A DNA stretch of 24,791 nt. Source: a virus. The stretch spans positions 1-24,791 of IMG/VR virus record IMGVR_UViG_3300030331_000425; one strand, written 5' to 3'. The notes beneath the pieces are model-generated. The model was not told where the DNA came from. It was given only the letters and a program-made list of their open reading frames with translations, and ran no database searches. A program made the position numbers and the translations under genes. Within the stretch, counting starts at the first letter, position 1; every line of letters begins with the position of its first letter. Below are positions 14,529 through 22,071 of the stretch, piece after piece.

Positions 14529-15632
14529 TTATCTAAGCTTAAACTTTCCACCCGCTCTCGCAGCACCCATGCCTCTACAGACACCGCCGCCAGAACCCAT
14601 CTTTACAGGCCCACCTGCCTCAAATTTTTTAGCTAAAGTAGGATTCATCTTTTCTTGCACCGCCTCTGGTAACTTTGAAAAACCTTTAAACTTTTTTGGA
14701 ACAGCACCACCATCTTCCATTCTTGTGGCAATACCCATCATCCTGTTCATTCTATCTCGATCAACATCAGATATATTTGCTGTTCTTCCCATTAAACGTC
14801 TTAACATTGCCCTCTCAGCATCAGACATTGTTGAAGCTTTTTCGCCAAGAATTTGCATCATCATTGCACGATCAGAATCAGATGTTGCTCCACCTTCTTG
14901 CATCTTTTTAGCTTTTTTCATAGCTTCCTCATTAGTTTTAGCCACTCTTTTGCTAAACTCTTCATTTAAGATAATAGTCTTATCAGCTCTAAATGGATCT
15001 TTTTTGGGCCTCATCTTTGGCTTTGGCACGTTACCGCCATCTTTCATCTCTTTAGCCTTAACTTTTTCGATTGCTTCCATAAGTCCGCCATCTTTTTTGT
15101 TTGGAATAAATTTTATACCGCCCTCTGGCTGGACTGATATTGTACCATCTTTGAGTCTTTTCTTGCCTGTTTGTCTAATCCTACCATCTTTATCAACTTT
15201 AATTATAGGTCTTACTGAACCACCATCTTTTGCCATAGTTATTGTCTCCTTCTGAATACTCAAAGCACTCCCAGGTTTTGGTGTAATATCAAAAGTCTGT
15301 GGCTTTGCTTTTACCTTACTTGTTTTTGCTATTTTTTTCAAACGCTTTGTAAGGATGGCATCTTTCTTTTTCTGCATATCAACTGTCTTAATACCAGTTT
15401 TACCCTTACCAAAATCAGAAACCATCTTAGCTAAACCCTTTAATGGATCTACCTTACCACCTGTTTTAAGAAGTTTTAACTGCTTCATTTTAGTGGTATC
15501 AATGACTTTTATCTTTGGAGTTTCTTTTTGTTTCATCGGTGGCATCCTTCTTCCAAAATACTTGCCAGGAACTGGTTGACCTCTTTCTTCTAACTCTCTG
15601 TAAGCTCTCCTTCTATCTGCTTCATCTGACAT
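14529..15632 (-). CDS. Lys/Gly-rich protein with three tandem repeats
   Basis: 367 residues between terminase and portal. Mostly disordered and basic, with many Gly-Gly motifs (KTGGKV, KDGGSV, KDGGLM, KDGGNV, QEGGAT, EDGGAV, EAGGPV). Residues 251-305 hold three tandem units of 18-19 residues built on S-D-x-[DE]-R-x-x-M-x-x-x-x-G (SDSDRAMMMQILG, SDAERAMLRRLMG, SDVDRDRMNRMMG). The tail reads GGGVCRGMGAARAGGKFKLR, like other small proteins here. It might be an internal virion or DNA-condensing protein; that is inference. TGATG overlap with terL shows coupling. Confidence 0.6.
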   Translation of the reverse strand: MSDEADRRRAYRELEERGQPVPGKYFGRRMPPMKQKETPKIKVIDTTKMKQLKLLKTGGKVDPLKGLAKMVSDFGKGKTGIKTVDMQKKKDAILTKRLKKIAKTSKVKAKPQTFDITPKPGSALSIQKETITMAKDGGSVRPIIKVDKDGRIRQTGKKRLKDGTISVQPEGGIKFIPNKKDGGLMEAIEKVKAKEMKDGGNVPKPKMRPKKDPFRADKTIILNEEFSKRVAKTNEEAMKKAKKMQEGGATSDSDRAMMMQILGEKASTMSDAERAMLRRLMGRTANISDVDRDRMNRMMGIATRMEDGGAVPKKFKGFSKLPEAVQEKMNPTLAKKFEAGGPVKMGSGGGVCRGMGAARAGGKFKLR

Positions 15633-17101
15633 CAGTAATACTCCATCTTTCTTCTGTAAGCGGGTTCAAACTCCTCATCGTCTGGTGTAGCTATAAAACC
15701 ACCTTGTCTGAATCTTAGTATAGCCTGTGTCATCGAATCTGCCAAGTCATCATGATCACCATGTGGAAAACTCGCACATTCCTCAACAACCTCCTCTGCA
15801 AAATTTGCATCTGGTCTCCAAACCATACCACTTTCAAACACAGGTGCACAAGCATTCATTCTAGCAAACTTATCAGCACCCTTGCTTGGCGTAAATGGCG
15901 TAACTGGAACACCCATACGTCTTAACTCTTGTGTTAATGGCGTGCCACTTGCTTTCTGCTCTATCAAAATCATGTCAGGATCATATGCCTCGGACAACTC
16001 CATTGCTTTTTGCTTGAGTTCTGGAAAATCCCATCTGCCTTTTTCTGCGTCAAGCAAGATGATGGCATCTCCTTCTCCATCAACTGGAGTAAAAATACCC
16101 CAAGTAGTAATAGCACTATAATCAGAACGCTCATTTTTTGTGAACGCTGTGTCGTAGGACTGTATGACATACGAACAGGCAGGTGGGTTATCAGGATTCC
16201 AAACATTCCACCACTCCCTTTTTATTATCGCACCTTCTTCAGCAGTTGGGTTCTGCATATATTGTGCGTTCCATTTACCTACAGGAATAGATGCCTTAAC
16301 GCCCTCTAACTCTTCTCTGCTCCAATATTCTGGCCATAATACATTATCTGTATCTGGAAAAATAGCAGGGAACTCCACGATCTCCCATTTATCAGCTCCG
16401 CCTTGTGCCTGCTTTTGTAATACTCTAGCAGTTAAATCTTTAATACCCCATCTTGTCATAACGATAATTATAGAACCGCCTGGTTGCAGTCTTTGTCTTG
16501 GACCTGATGTATACCAATCATAAATACTGTCCAAAGCCGTTGGACTTAAAGCATCTTGTTCTGATACTGGATCATCAATGATAAGTAAATCCGCACCTCT
16601 ACCAGCTAAAGCACCGCCTACACCAACTGCATAATACTCGCCACCTTTGTTCGTTGACCATCTACCAGATGCTTTTGCATCCGCTGCCAACTTAACATCT
16701 GGAAATACATCACGAAAGTCATCGCTATCAATTAAGTTCTTAACCTTACGACCAAAGCCAACTGCTAATTCTGCCGTATGTGTTGCTTGTATTATTTTTA
16801 AATCAGGGCGTTTGCCCATAAGCCAAGAAGGAAATAAATAACTCGCAAACTCAGACTTTGTATGTCTTGGCGGCATATTGACAATCAAACGCTTAATCTT
16901 ACCATCAGCTACTTGCTGTAGTTTATCTGCATATATCTTATGATGCCTGCCCTCAATGAAAGATGGCCATATGCGTTTGACAAAATCTATATACTTATCT
17001 TGACTTGCTTTCTGCTTTTCAAGCATTGAAAGTCTGTCTAGCATGGGAGCTATCTTAGATAACTCATCATCACTTAAATATTCTGCAAACTCTAGGTTCA
17101 T
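15632..17101 (-). CDS. Terminase large subunit
   Basis: 489 residues, standard size. ATPase part: Walker A-type PPRHTKSE at 77-84, Walker B LLIIDDP at 172-178, coupling-type TRWGIKDLT at 216-224. Nuclease part (RNase H-like): YDTAF with Asp317, LIEQKASGTPL with Glu381, and GDHDDLADS with Asp449 to Asp452. All key residues are present, so the motor and nuclease should be active. It docks on the portal and packs and cuts DNA. The small subunit is unusually distant, at 22579-23106, with about 5.5 kb between. Confidence 0.93.
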   Translation of the reverse strand: MNLEFAEYLSDDELSKIAPMLDRLSMLEKQKASQDKYIDFVKRIWPSFIEGRHHKIYADKLQQVADGKIKRLIVNMPPRHTKSEFASYLFPSWLMGKRPDLKIIQATHTAELAVGFGRKVKNLIDSDDFRDVFPDVKLAADAKASGRWSTNKGGEYYAVGVGGALAGRGADLLIIDDPVSEQDALSPTALDSIYDWYTSGPRQRLQPGGSIIIVMTRWGIKDLTARVLQKQAQGGADKWEIVEFPAIFPDTDNVLWPEYWSREELEGVKASIPVGKWNAQYMQNPTAEEGAIIKREWWNVWNPDNPPACSYVIQSYDTAFTKNERSDYSAITTWGIFTPVDGEGDAIILLDAEKGRWDFPELKQKAMELSEAYDPDMILIEQKASGTPLTQELRRMGVPVTPFTPSKGADKFARMNACAPVFESGMVWRPDANFAEEVVEECASFPHGDHDDLADSMTQAILRFRQGGFIATPDDEEFEPAYRRKMEYY

Positions 17102-18795
17102 GTTCCTGTTGCTAAGAAATCGTCAACCGCTTTTATTAATCCACCATCTTTAGCGGCAACTATTGGTTTTGCAGGCACACCAGTTAATAATTCAATTAAC
17201 TTGTTTAATTCACCACTGTCAAATCCTATTGGCTCAATTTTTGATGTCGCTGGTGCAAAAGGACTTGCAACAACTGTTGGTGTGTCAGTTGGTGTTCCTT
17301 TTATTGGCATTCCACCAATTACATTCGGCGGCAAGTCATCTTTCTTTTCTTCTTCTTTTTTTAACACTAAAGGTTTTATTACTGGTTCATCTGAATCACC
17401 ACCTAAGTCTAAAGGTGCGTTAAAATCCATACCACTTCTAACTGCACCAGTAACAGGATCTCTTGATCCAGTAATTCTGCCTTGACTATCATAGATCGGA
17501 TCAAAGTTTCCAGATGCTAAGTCAGATAAAATAAAATCTTTTGCCTTCTGCTCTGCAAAGTTTAAACCTGTTGTAACAAAACTTGGAATTTTACTCATTA
17601 TACCACCACTAAATTGTGTAGGCCTTTTGTCGAGTTGTTGCAGTTGAGACGCTAAATTTTTGTTTTGAAACACACCTAGAGTGTCCTCTCGTGGATCATC
17701 AGAAAATATATCTGATCCACTTGTTAATGCGTCTGCAAATTCTTGTGATAACCCCATGTTCTCATCAAAACTGTCAGATGTATCTTCTTGACCATCATCA
17801 CTACTTCCAAAATCCTCAGATGGACCAAAGGCATCTTCGAAACCAGAATAATCGACATCTCCACCTTCAAACATATTTTGTACTTGACCACCATTTTCGT
17901 ACAATACTTTTCTCATAGACCCAACTGGAGTTCCATCTTCAAAAAAGAAACCTTCATCCCTGTCTTCTGCTGGCCTTCTAAATAATTCAATATCACCACC
18001 TGGACCATCAGATCGATTTACAGTGTCTATCTTATCAATTGGCGGGTCTCTAAAAAAATCTAAAATATTTATAGGTTCTAAACTAGGTGGTCTTTTTGCA
18101 AGAGCTGCATCTATTGCAGCTTGCTCTGCAGGAGATTTTACATCTCTTTGCATATTTCTAGACATTGCCTCTTCGTAAGTGTAATTATAATCTTTAGTTG
18201 AATCACCAAATCCAAGGTCATCAATTAGTTTGGCAGGTTCAGTCATTTTCTGTAGTCCCTCAAAAGGATTACTAGGTGTAAATATAGGCATCTCACCTAA
18301 ACCAGGTCTCGTATTGGTCATAGGTGGTTTTAAATTTTGTGTTGGTGGTAATGATACGCTTGGCGAAGAAGTAACTTGTGGCGGAGCTGGCGTTGATGTC
18401 AAACCGCCTCCACCTGTGCCTGATCCAGAGCCATTTAAATTAAATCTCTGCTTTGCCATCTGCTCTATTTCTTCAATAAATGGCTGAACTTGAGTATCAT
18501 CAATTCTCTTTGATAAAAAATCTCCGTAACTCGCTAATGGACCACCTGCAAAACCACCTTCTTGCATCATCTGCACTGGTGGGTTGAAAATGTCAATATC
18601 AGACATTGTGGGTGCCAAGGTTGGGGCTGAGGCACCCACCATAGGTGCTAATGGAGGACTCGCCGCACCATTCATATTCTTCAAAAACGTGCTAAAATTG
18701 CCACGACTAGTGGCCGTTGTGTCTAATTTTACTTGTGGTGGCTGTGCTGGTGCGGGTGGGGTCGGCATAAAACCGCCCATAGGTCCATTGGCCAT
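17098..18795 (-). CDS. Large Pro/Gly-rich phage protein, unknown function
   Basis: 565 residues from ATG 18793-18795 (a TTG lies one codon upstream). Low-complexity Pro/Ala N-terminus (MGGFMPTPPAPAQPP), a Gly/Pro linker near 125-160, an acidic region near residues 320-370, and repeated Gly-Gly motifs (QEGGFAGGPL, ENGGQV, FEGGDV, KDGGLI). The last gene before terL, overlapping it by four bases. No enzyme motif is seen. Possible internal or portal-associated virion protein. GGAG eight bases upstream lies inside a hairpin (18801-18828). Confidence 0.6.
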   Translation of the reverse strand: MANGPMGGFMPTPPAPAQPPQVKLDTTATSRGNFSTFLKNMNGAASPPLAPMVGASAPTLAPTMSDIDIFNPPVQMMQEGGFAGGPLASYGDFLSKRIDDTQVQPFIEEIEQMAKQRFNLNGSGSGTGGGGLTSTPAPPQVTSSPSVSLPPTQNLKPPMTNTRPGLGEMPIFTPSNPFEGLQKMTEPAKLIDDLGFGDSTKDYNYTYEEAMSRNMQRDVKSPAEQAAIDAALAKRPPSLEPINILDFFRDPPIDKIDTVNRSDGPGGDIELFRRPAEDRDEGFFFEDGTPVGSMRKVLYENGGQVQNMFEGGDVDYSGFEDAFGPSEDFGSSDDGQEDTSDSFDENMGLSQEFADALTSGSDIFSDDPREDTLGVFQNKNLASQLQQLDKRPTQFSGGIMSKIPSFVTTGLNFAEQKAKDFILSDLASGNFDPIYDSQGRITGSRDPVTGAVRSGMDFNAPLDLGGDSDEPVIKPLVLKKEEEKKDDLPPNVIGGMPIKGTPTDTPTVVASPFAPATSKIEPIGFDSGELNKLIELLTGVPAKPIVAAKDGGLIKAVDDFLATGT

Positions 18796-18800
18796 CAAAA

Positions 18801-18828
18801 ATCTCCAAATTTAACGTCTTTTGGAGAT
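18801..18828 (-). promoter_or_regulatory. Hairpin covering the ribosome site of the first late gene
   Basis: A perfect 9-bp stem (ATCTCCAAA at 18801-18809 with TTTGGAGAT at 18820-18828) closes a 10-base loop. On the minus-strand RNA the second arm is AUCUCCAAA's partner UUUGGAGAU, which includes the GGAG of the 17098-18795 gene, followed by a short U run. It may limit translation, act as a weak terminator after the Xre-type gene, or both. Confidence 0.6.
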
Positions 18829-18837
18829 AGTAACTTA

Positions 18838-19245
18838 CTAAGTGGCTTTTTGCAATAGCATTGTCATCTCTCTATTGCTCTGATCTAACAACCTTGTTAC
18901 CCAAATCTCGTCTTGACGCTTATCAGCCTCGCCTATCGTGTGCTCTATGGCGTTGCAAAGCTTCCAAATACGCTGTTCTTCATGTTTTGTTAGTGGGTTT
19001 TTGTTATTATCAAAAGATTTTACCTCTTTTGTGGCTTTTTCAGCCTTTTTAGTGTCAGTATGATACAAAACTGCAAATTTTACCGCCTTTGGTATGCGAT
19101 TTTGACCAGATTCATAACATCTGTAGCCCCTCTCGCTCAATCCTAACGTCTTTGCAAAGTCTATCTGACTCAATCGTAGCTCATTTCGGTGTTTTTTTAA
19201 TATTTCACCATCCCAATCGCTATAACTCGTATCGCTTTTCTTCAT
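18838..19245 (-). CDS. Xre/Cro-CI-type helix-turn-helix regulator
   Basis: 135 residues. A helix-turn-helix of the lambda-repressor type covers about residues 15-65: ILKKHRNELRLSQIDFAKTL, GLSERGYRCYESGQNRIPKA. The rest is helical and charged with no protease-like domain, so a LexA/CI-type self-cleavage is not expected. It would bind DNA as a dimer. It is the only clear DNA-binding regulator in the window and a candidate for the operator-like promoter spacers. The start overlaps the previous stop by four bases (ATGA), so it shares the promoter at 19482-19510. Confidence 0.8.
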   Translation of the reverse strand: MKKSDTSYSDWDGEILKKHRNELRLSQIDFAKTLGLSERGYRCYESGQNRIPKAVKFAVLYHTDTKKAEKATKEVKSFDNNKNPLTKHEEQRIWKLCNAIEHTIGEADKRQDEIWVTRLLDQSNREMTMLLQKAT

Positions 19246-19475
19246 TCTACCCTCTTTAGTAGTTTGTTTTGAATTAAATCCTCAACCAACTCCTCATCAG
19301 TGCCATATCTCATGTATTTGCCACTCCAATCACACGCTATTTCAGCAAAACCTTTGCGAAAATCATCGTGAGTTTTGTAATAAGCCTCTGAATCTGCATA
19401 CAATTGCTGCACAATCTCTTTTGGAGTGCCCTGGTATACATTATCGGACATTGGTTCTAAAATATATTTAATCAT
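19242..19475 (-). CDS. Small acidic protein in the regulator operon
   Basis: 77 residues from ATG 19473-19475; another ATG at 19451 would give 69 residues (MSDNVYQGTPKEIVQQLYAD). A longer frame to 19583 would run across the promoter and is unlikely. The sequence is mixed helical (PKEIVQQLYADSEAYYKTHD) with no known motif. The promoter start point is predicted right at the first ATG, so translation is leaderless or begins at the second ATG. Function unknown; paired with the Xre-type gene. Confidence 0.6.
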   Translation of the reverse strand: MIKYILEPMSDNVYQGTPKEIVQQLYADSEAYYKTHDDFRKGFAEIACDWSGKYMRYGTDEELVEDLIQNKLLKRVE

Positions 19476-19481
19476 ATTAAG

Positions 19482-19510
19482 TTTATAGGCTTTGATTGCC
19501 GAAAGGTCAA
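19482..19510 (-). promoter_or_regulatory. Promoter P1 for the Xre-type regulator operon
   Basis: Minus strand: TTGACC (19505-19510), exactly 17 bases, TATAAA (19482-19487). Immediately upstream lies a run of A and T (19511-19535) like an UP element. The spacer TTTCGGCAATCAAAGCC shares ten bases in a row (TCGGCAATCA) with the spacer of promoter P2. It probably starts transcription of the small acidic protein and the regulator and may feed the late block. Confidence 0.8.
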
Positions 19511-19608
19511 GAAATTTTTTTATAAAATTTTTTTGCCCAGCGTATTTCAAAAACCTGGGGGCCGTTTGAGGGGAACTCGGCAAAAAGGTATTACCGCCGA
19601 CAATATAT

Positions 19609-19640
19609 AAAAAAAGGTGGGTATATACCCTATACCCACC
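19609..19640 (-). terminator. Intrinsic terminator after the amidoligase gene
   Basis: Perfect 10-bp stem (GGTGGGTATA at 19616-19625 with TATACCCACC at 19631-19640), five-base loop. On the minus strand it is followed by seven U (19609-19615). It lies 43 bases after the amidoligase stop and separates that unit from promoter P1. Between stop and stem two direct repeats of TACCGAATT (19653, 19669) occur. Confidence 0.85.
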
Positions 19641-19682
19641 CGATTATATCGGTACCGAATTAATACGATACCGAATTTATTT

Positions 19683-20891
19683 TTATGATAATGCTACAAT
19701 TCTTTGATCAAAATAGTTAGCTAGATCTTGACTAATATTTTCATAAACAAAATCAGCTACGTTATAATCAGTAGTAATGGAACCTAAAGACATTCTTGTT
19801 AAAGTTTCTCCATCGTTAATTTTATATCCGCATAAATCATGCTGACCTTGGCTCGATCCATTTTCATAACCATATGAATGTTGGGTTAAACACGTAACCG
19901 CTTTTTGTGTTCTGTATTTTCTTTTAATGGTATTAACTGTACGAGCTACTGAACCTCTACAATTAATATCACATTCTAGCATAATCTCTTGAACCGTTGC
20001 TCCTTGCGGTCTTGATGCTATTTCATAAAACTTAAATAACTTTGTACGAGGTCTAAAGATATTTGACATTGTAAACTCTTCAACATCACCGCTATTAGTT
20101 AGCTTAACTCTATTTTGATAGCTATGATTAAACATACCTAACATTAAATGAGCAAAGTTATTTATCTTATTAAAGTTTAATGTTCCGCTATGTTGCCTAA
20201 CCTCAATAGTATTTTTTGAGATATAAGTTTTATTAAGATTAACAGAATAAAATTTTGTTAGGTAATTATTCATTCGTCTATCATTAACCGCATCATCACA
20301 ATATATAGCTTTTTGTAATTGCTCAACATTAGTGCTATTTTTAATAGGATCTAGATAAGCATAACTTATTGGCATACACATTCTATTCATACGTCTAGAC
20401 TTAGGTAACATAGAAGATATTTTATTTTGATGTTTACAATATCTATAAACAAAATCTTTAATAACCTCAAAATTAAGCATTTCCATATTTTCACATTGAA
20501 AGTAAAAATTTCTATGTTGTTTAAATCTCTCAATTGATTGTTCAAAAAAATCTTTTTGAGAAATATTAATAGGTCTTAAACCTATATGAACATGATGACC
20601 GCAAGATTGTTTAACCTTACAACCTAAAGTTTCATCTAAATAATTATAAAATTCTTTTAGAAATTTTTCTGTATATGGCGAACCTATTTCTAAAGGTGGG
20701 AGTTTAATTTCACAACCTGTTTCTCCTAAATATTCTCGATCTACTTTAGGAGCTAAGAAACTATATTTTTCATGATTAGATAAAATATCGGCCATTTGAT
20801 GTTCATTATATTTTAAACATTCTATTTCTAGACCCATAGCTAAACGTATACTGTTAACGTCTAATATTTTGTTATGTGTTATTATATCCAT
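19683..20891 (-). CDS. Amidoligase-family protein (COOH-NH2 ligase) with HTH-like tail
   Basis: 402 residues. N-terminal two-thirds match the Amidoligase_2 type (glutamine-synthetase-like fold): GLEIEC at 20-25, CEIKLPPL at 60-67, CGHHVHIG at 97-104, and TIEVRQHSGTLNFNKI at 228-243; the Glu, His and Arg of these motifs form the expected metal/ATP site. Such enzymes join a carboxyl group to an amine using ATP. Residues about 285-360 (GATVQEIMLECDINCRGSVA, RTVNTIKRKYRT, GYKI) look like a winged helix. The substrate is unknown: a peptide, a host protein, a polyamine or a cell-wall part. The family is known beside AIG2-type cyclotransferases, and one is present at 23841-24293. AAGGA lies ten bases upstream of the ATG. 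Confidence 0.75.
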   Translation of the reverse strand: MDIITHNKILDVNSIRLAMGLEIECLKYNEHQMADILSNHEKYSFLAPKVDREYLGETGCEIKLPPLEIGSPYTEKFLKEFYNYLDETLGCKVKQSCGHHVHIGLRPINISQKDFFEQSIERFKQHRNFYFQCENMEMLNFEVIKDFVYRYCKHQNKISSMLPKSRRMNRMCMPISYAYLDPIKNSTNVEQLQKAIYCDDAVNDRRMNNYLTKFYSVNLNKTYISKNTIEVRQHSGTLNFNKINNFAHLMLGMFNHSYQNRVKLTNSGDVEEFTMSNIFRPRTKLFKFYEIASRPQGATVQEIMLECDINCRGSVARTVNTIKRKYRTQKAVTCLTQHSYGYENGSSQGQHDLCGYKINDGETLTRMSLGSITTDYNVADFVYENISQDLANYFDQRIVALS

Positions 20892-20939
20892 TGTTATTTT
20901 TCCTTATATTGTTTTAAAATGTATATAGAGTGTCGCATA

Positions 20940-20971
20940 TATAGGTAATGAATGCAAGTTATAATTGTTCG
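20940..20971 (+). promoter_or_regulatory. P4: promoter-like element at the left edge of the array
   Basis: Plus strand TATAGGTAATGAATGC (20940-20955) differs by one base from the spacer of promoter P3, and a perfect TATAAT follows (20960-20965), running into the half-site AATTGTTCG (20963-20971). No -35 is present, so promoter strength is doubtful. It might drive rightward transcription over the array, or serve as an operator for the leftward amidoligase gene. Confidence 0.4.
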
Positions 20972-21115
20972 TTTTTGTTGATTTTTAGCGTTTTTTTTAC
21001 CTATTATGTAAACGATTGAGCTATATAAATTATTCAAAAAATATTAATTTTTTTAAAATTATCGGCCATTTTGCTGGATTGTTCGCTTTTTGGATACTGG
21101 GCTTCAGGTAGGATA

Positions 21116-21570
21116 TGGGCCCGACCTGAACCCGACCCGAACATTAGCCCCGACTGGCCCGAGCCCGACCCGAACACCGAACAATTGTTCGGTTTTTACA
21201 GGTGCAGCAGGTCTGGCCTCCACGCCAGGTAGTCCAGGGGATACTGGTTGAAGGGATGCCCAGACCCGATACCGAACAATTGTTCAAAACAGCCTGACCC
21301 GAAGGCCCGAAGACAGTCTGGGTAAGCTGGGCAGCTCGGCGTAAAGCGAACAATTGATCGGTTACAGCTTCGCTGCAGGTCTGGGCACTAGGCCCAGCTC
21401 AATATAAAGCGAACAATTATTCGTTTTTGTGGAGGCTGCAGGTCAGGCCCAGGACTGGCGTAGCGAACAATTATTCGATTTTCTGACCCAGGCAGGTCTG
21501 GACCCGAACAAAAAAAACCCCGAGCCAGAAGCTCGGGGCTTATAATTTGCACGCATGCCCGAACAATTCG
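21116..21570. repeat. Palindrome array, block A
   Basis: GC-rich segment. 14-bp elements on the plus strand: 21178 CGAACAATTGTTCG (perfect 18-bp dyad 21176-21193), 21273 CGAACAATTGTTCA, 21347 CGAACAATTGATCG, 21410 and 21464 CGAACAATTATTCG, and a truncated one at 21560. Spacings are 95, 74, 63 and 54 bp. Degenerate, inverted half-sites lie outside the left end (20963, 21078). The left arm CGAACAATT never varies; the right arm does. Spacers carry GCAGGTCTGG and small hairpins such as CTGGGCACTAGGCCCAG (21381-21397). The left border (21116-21180) is a run of CCCGAN hexamers. No protein-coding signal is convincing. Confidence 0.9.
21510..21538 (-). terminator. Intrinsic terminator after the acidic protein gene
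   Basis: Perfect 8-bp GC-rich stem (CCCCGAGC at 21518-21525 with GCTCGGGG at 21531-21538), five-base loop, then eight U on the minus strand (21510-21517). It lies 50 bases after the stop of 21588-21944, inside array block A, and stops leftward transcription before most of the block. Confidence 0.9.
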
Positions 21571-21587
21571 GGGGGTGCAAAACCTGT

Positions 21588-21944
21588 TTAAAATCTGCTA
21601 ATGATAAAAGGAAGTTCCTTTTCATCATCATTCTTGCCTTGCCAACAATCAGGTAAGATAACGCTGGTGTAGTAATCCAAGCATAGTTTATCGCCTCCTA
21701 ATACTTGGTCGTAAGTGTCTCCGTAGTCATCCTCAAACTCTTTCCAGTTTGCGTATTCTGTATAATCGCAACAGATAGCCACAACGTCCAGCTCAATTTG
21801 TTTGTTGTCCATGCACTCGCTGACCTCCCAAAGATAATCATATAGTGCTTTTAAACCCTCATAAGAAAAATGGTTCTTATAAGTGTCCCATTTTCTAAAA
21901 GCATCGATAAACTGATGCTCGTTAATAGTTTCTACAATTGCCAT
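21588..21944 (-). CDS. Small acidic phage protein inside the palindrome island
   Basis: 118 residues, very acidic (about 27 Asp/Glu against 10 Lys/Arg). It begins MAIVETINEHQFIDAFRKWD, then FSYEGLKALYDYLWEVSECM, ELDVVAICCDYTEYANWKEF and an acidic stretch EDDYGDTYD. This type (TIN-x2-x-F-x2-AF..., FSYEGL.ALYDYL, LDVVAICC-[DE]-Y-[ST]-EY) recurs in phages and plasmids as a hypothetical protein. The charge could mean DNA mimicry, as in anti-restriction proteins, but this is not shown. GGAG six bases before the ATG; own promoter (21978-22006) and terminator (21510-21538), with array blocks on both sides. Confidence 0.75.
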   Translation of the reverse strand: MAIVETINEHQFIDAFRKWDTYKNHFSYEGLKALYDYLWEVSECMDNKQIELDVVAICCDYTEYANWKEFEDDYGDTYDQVLGGDKLCLDYYTSVILPDCWQGKNDDEKELPFIISRF

Positions 21945-21977
21945 AATAGACTCCTTTTGTTTTTGTTTGTCCTTATA

Positions 21978-22006
21978 TATATAGTCAATGATTGCCGATC
22001 AGTCAA
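21978..22006 (-). promoter_or_regulatory. Promoter P2 for the acidic protein gene
   Basis: Minus strand: TTGACT (22001-22006), 17 bases, TATATA (21978-21983). The spacer GATCGGCAATCATTGAC contains the dyad CAATCATTG. Long A-runs on the minus strand (22018-22036) upstream look like an UP element. It drives the gene at 21588-21944; the start point should fall near 21971. Confidence 0.8.
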
Positions 22007-22071
22007 CAGGTAATTTATCTTTTTTTTATTTTTTTTCAGAACTGGGGCAACTGGGGCCTCGCTGCCAGAAG

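Noticed and set aside
14569-15255. 228-residue plus-strand frame
   Set aside because: Exact antisense shadow of the Lys/Gly-rich gene at 14529-15632; no ribosome site, and the hydrophobic/Pro-Ser composition is that of a reverse complement.
19476-19583. N-terminal extension of the small acidic protein to 19583
   Set aside because: It would place the clear -35/-10 promoter inside the coding sequence, and the extra residues look like translated non-coding DNA.
21144-21353. Open frames inside array block A on the minus strand (also 21443-21631)
   Set aside because: They follow the GC-rich repeats, contain the palindrome translated as Asn-Asn-Cys-Ser, and have no ribosome site or known protein pattern.
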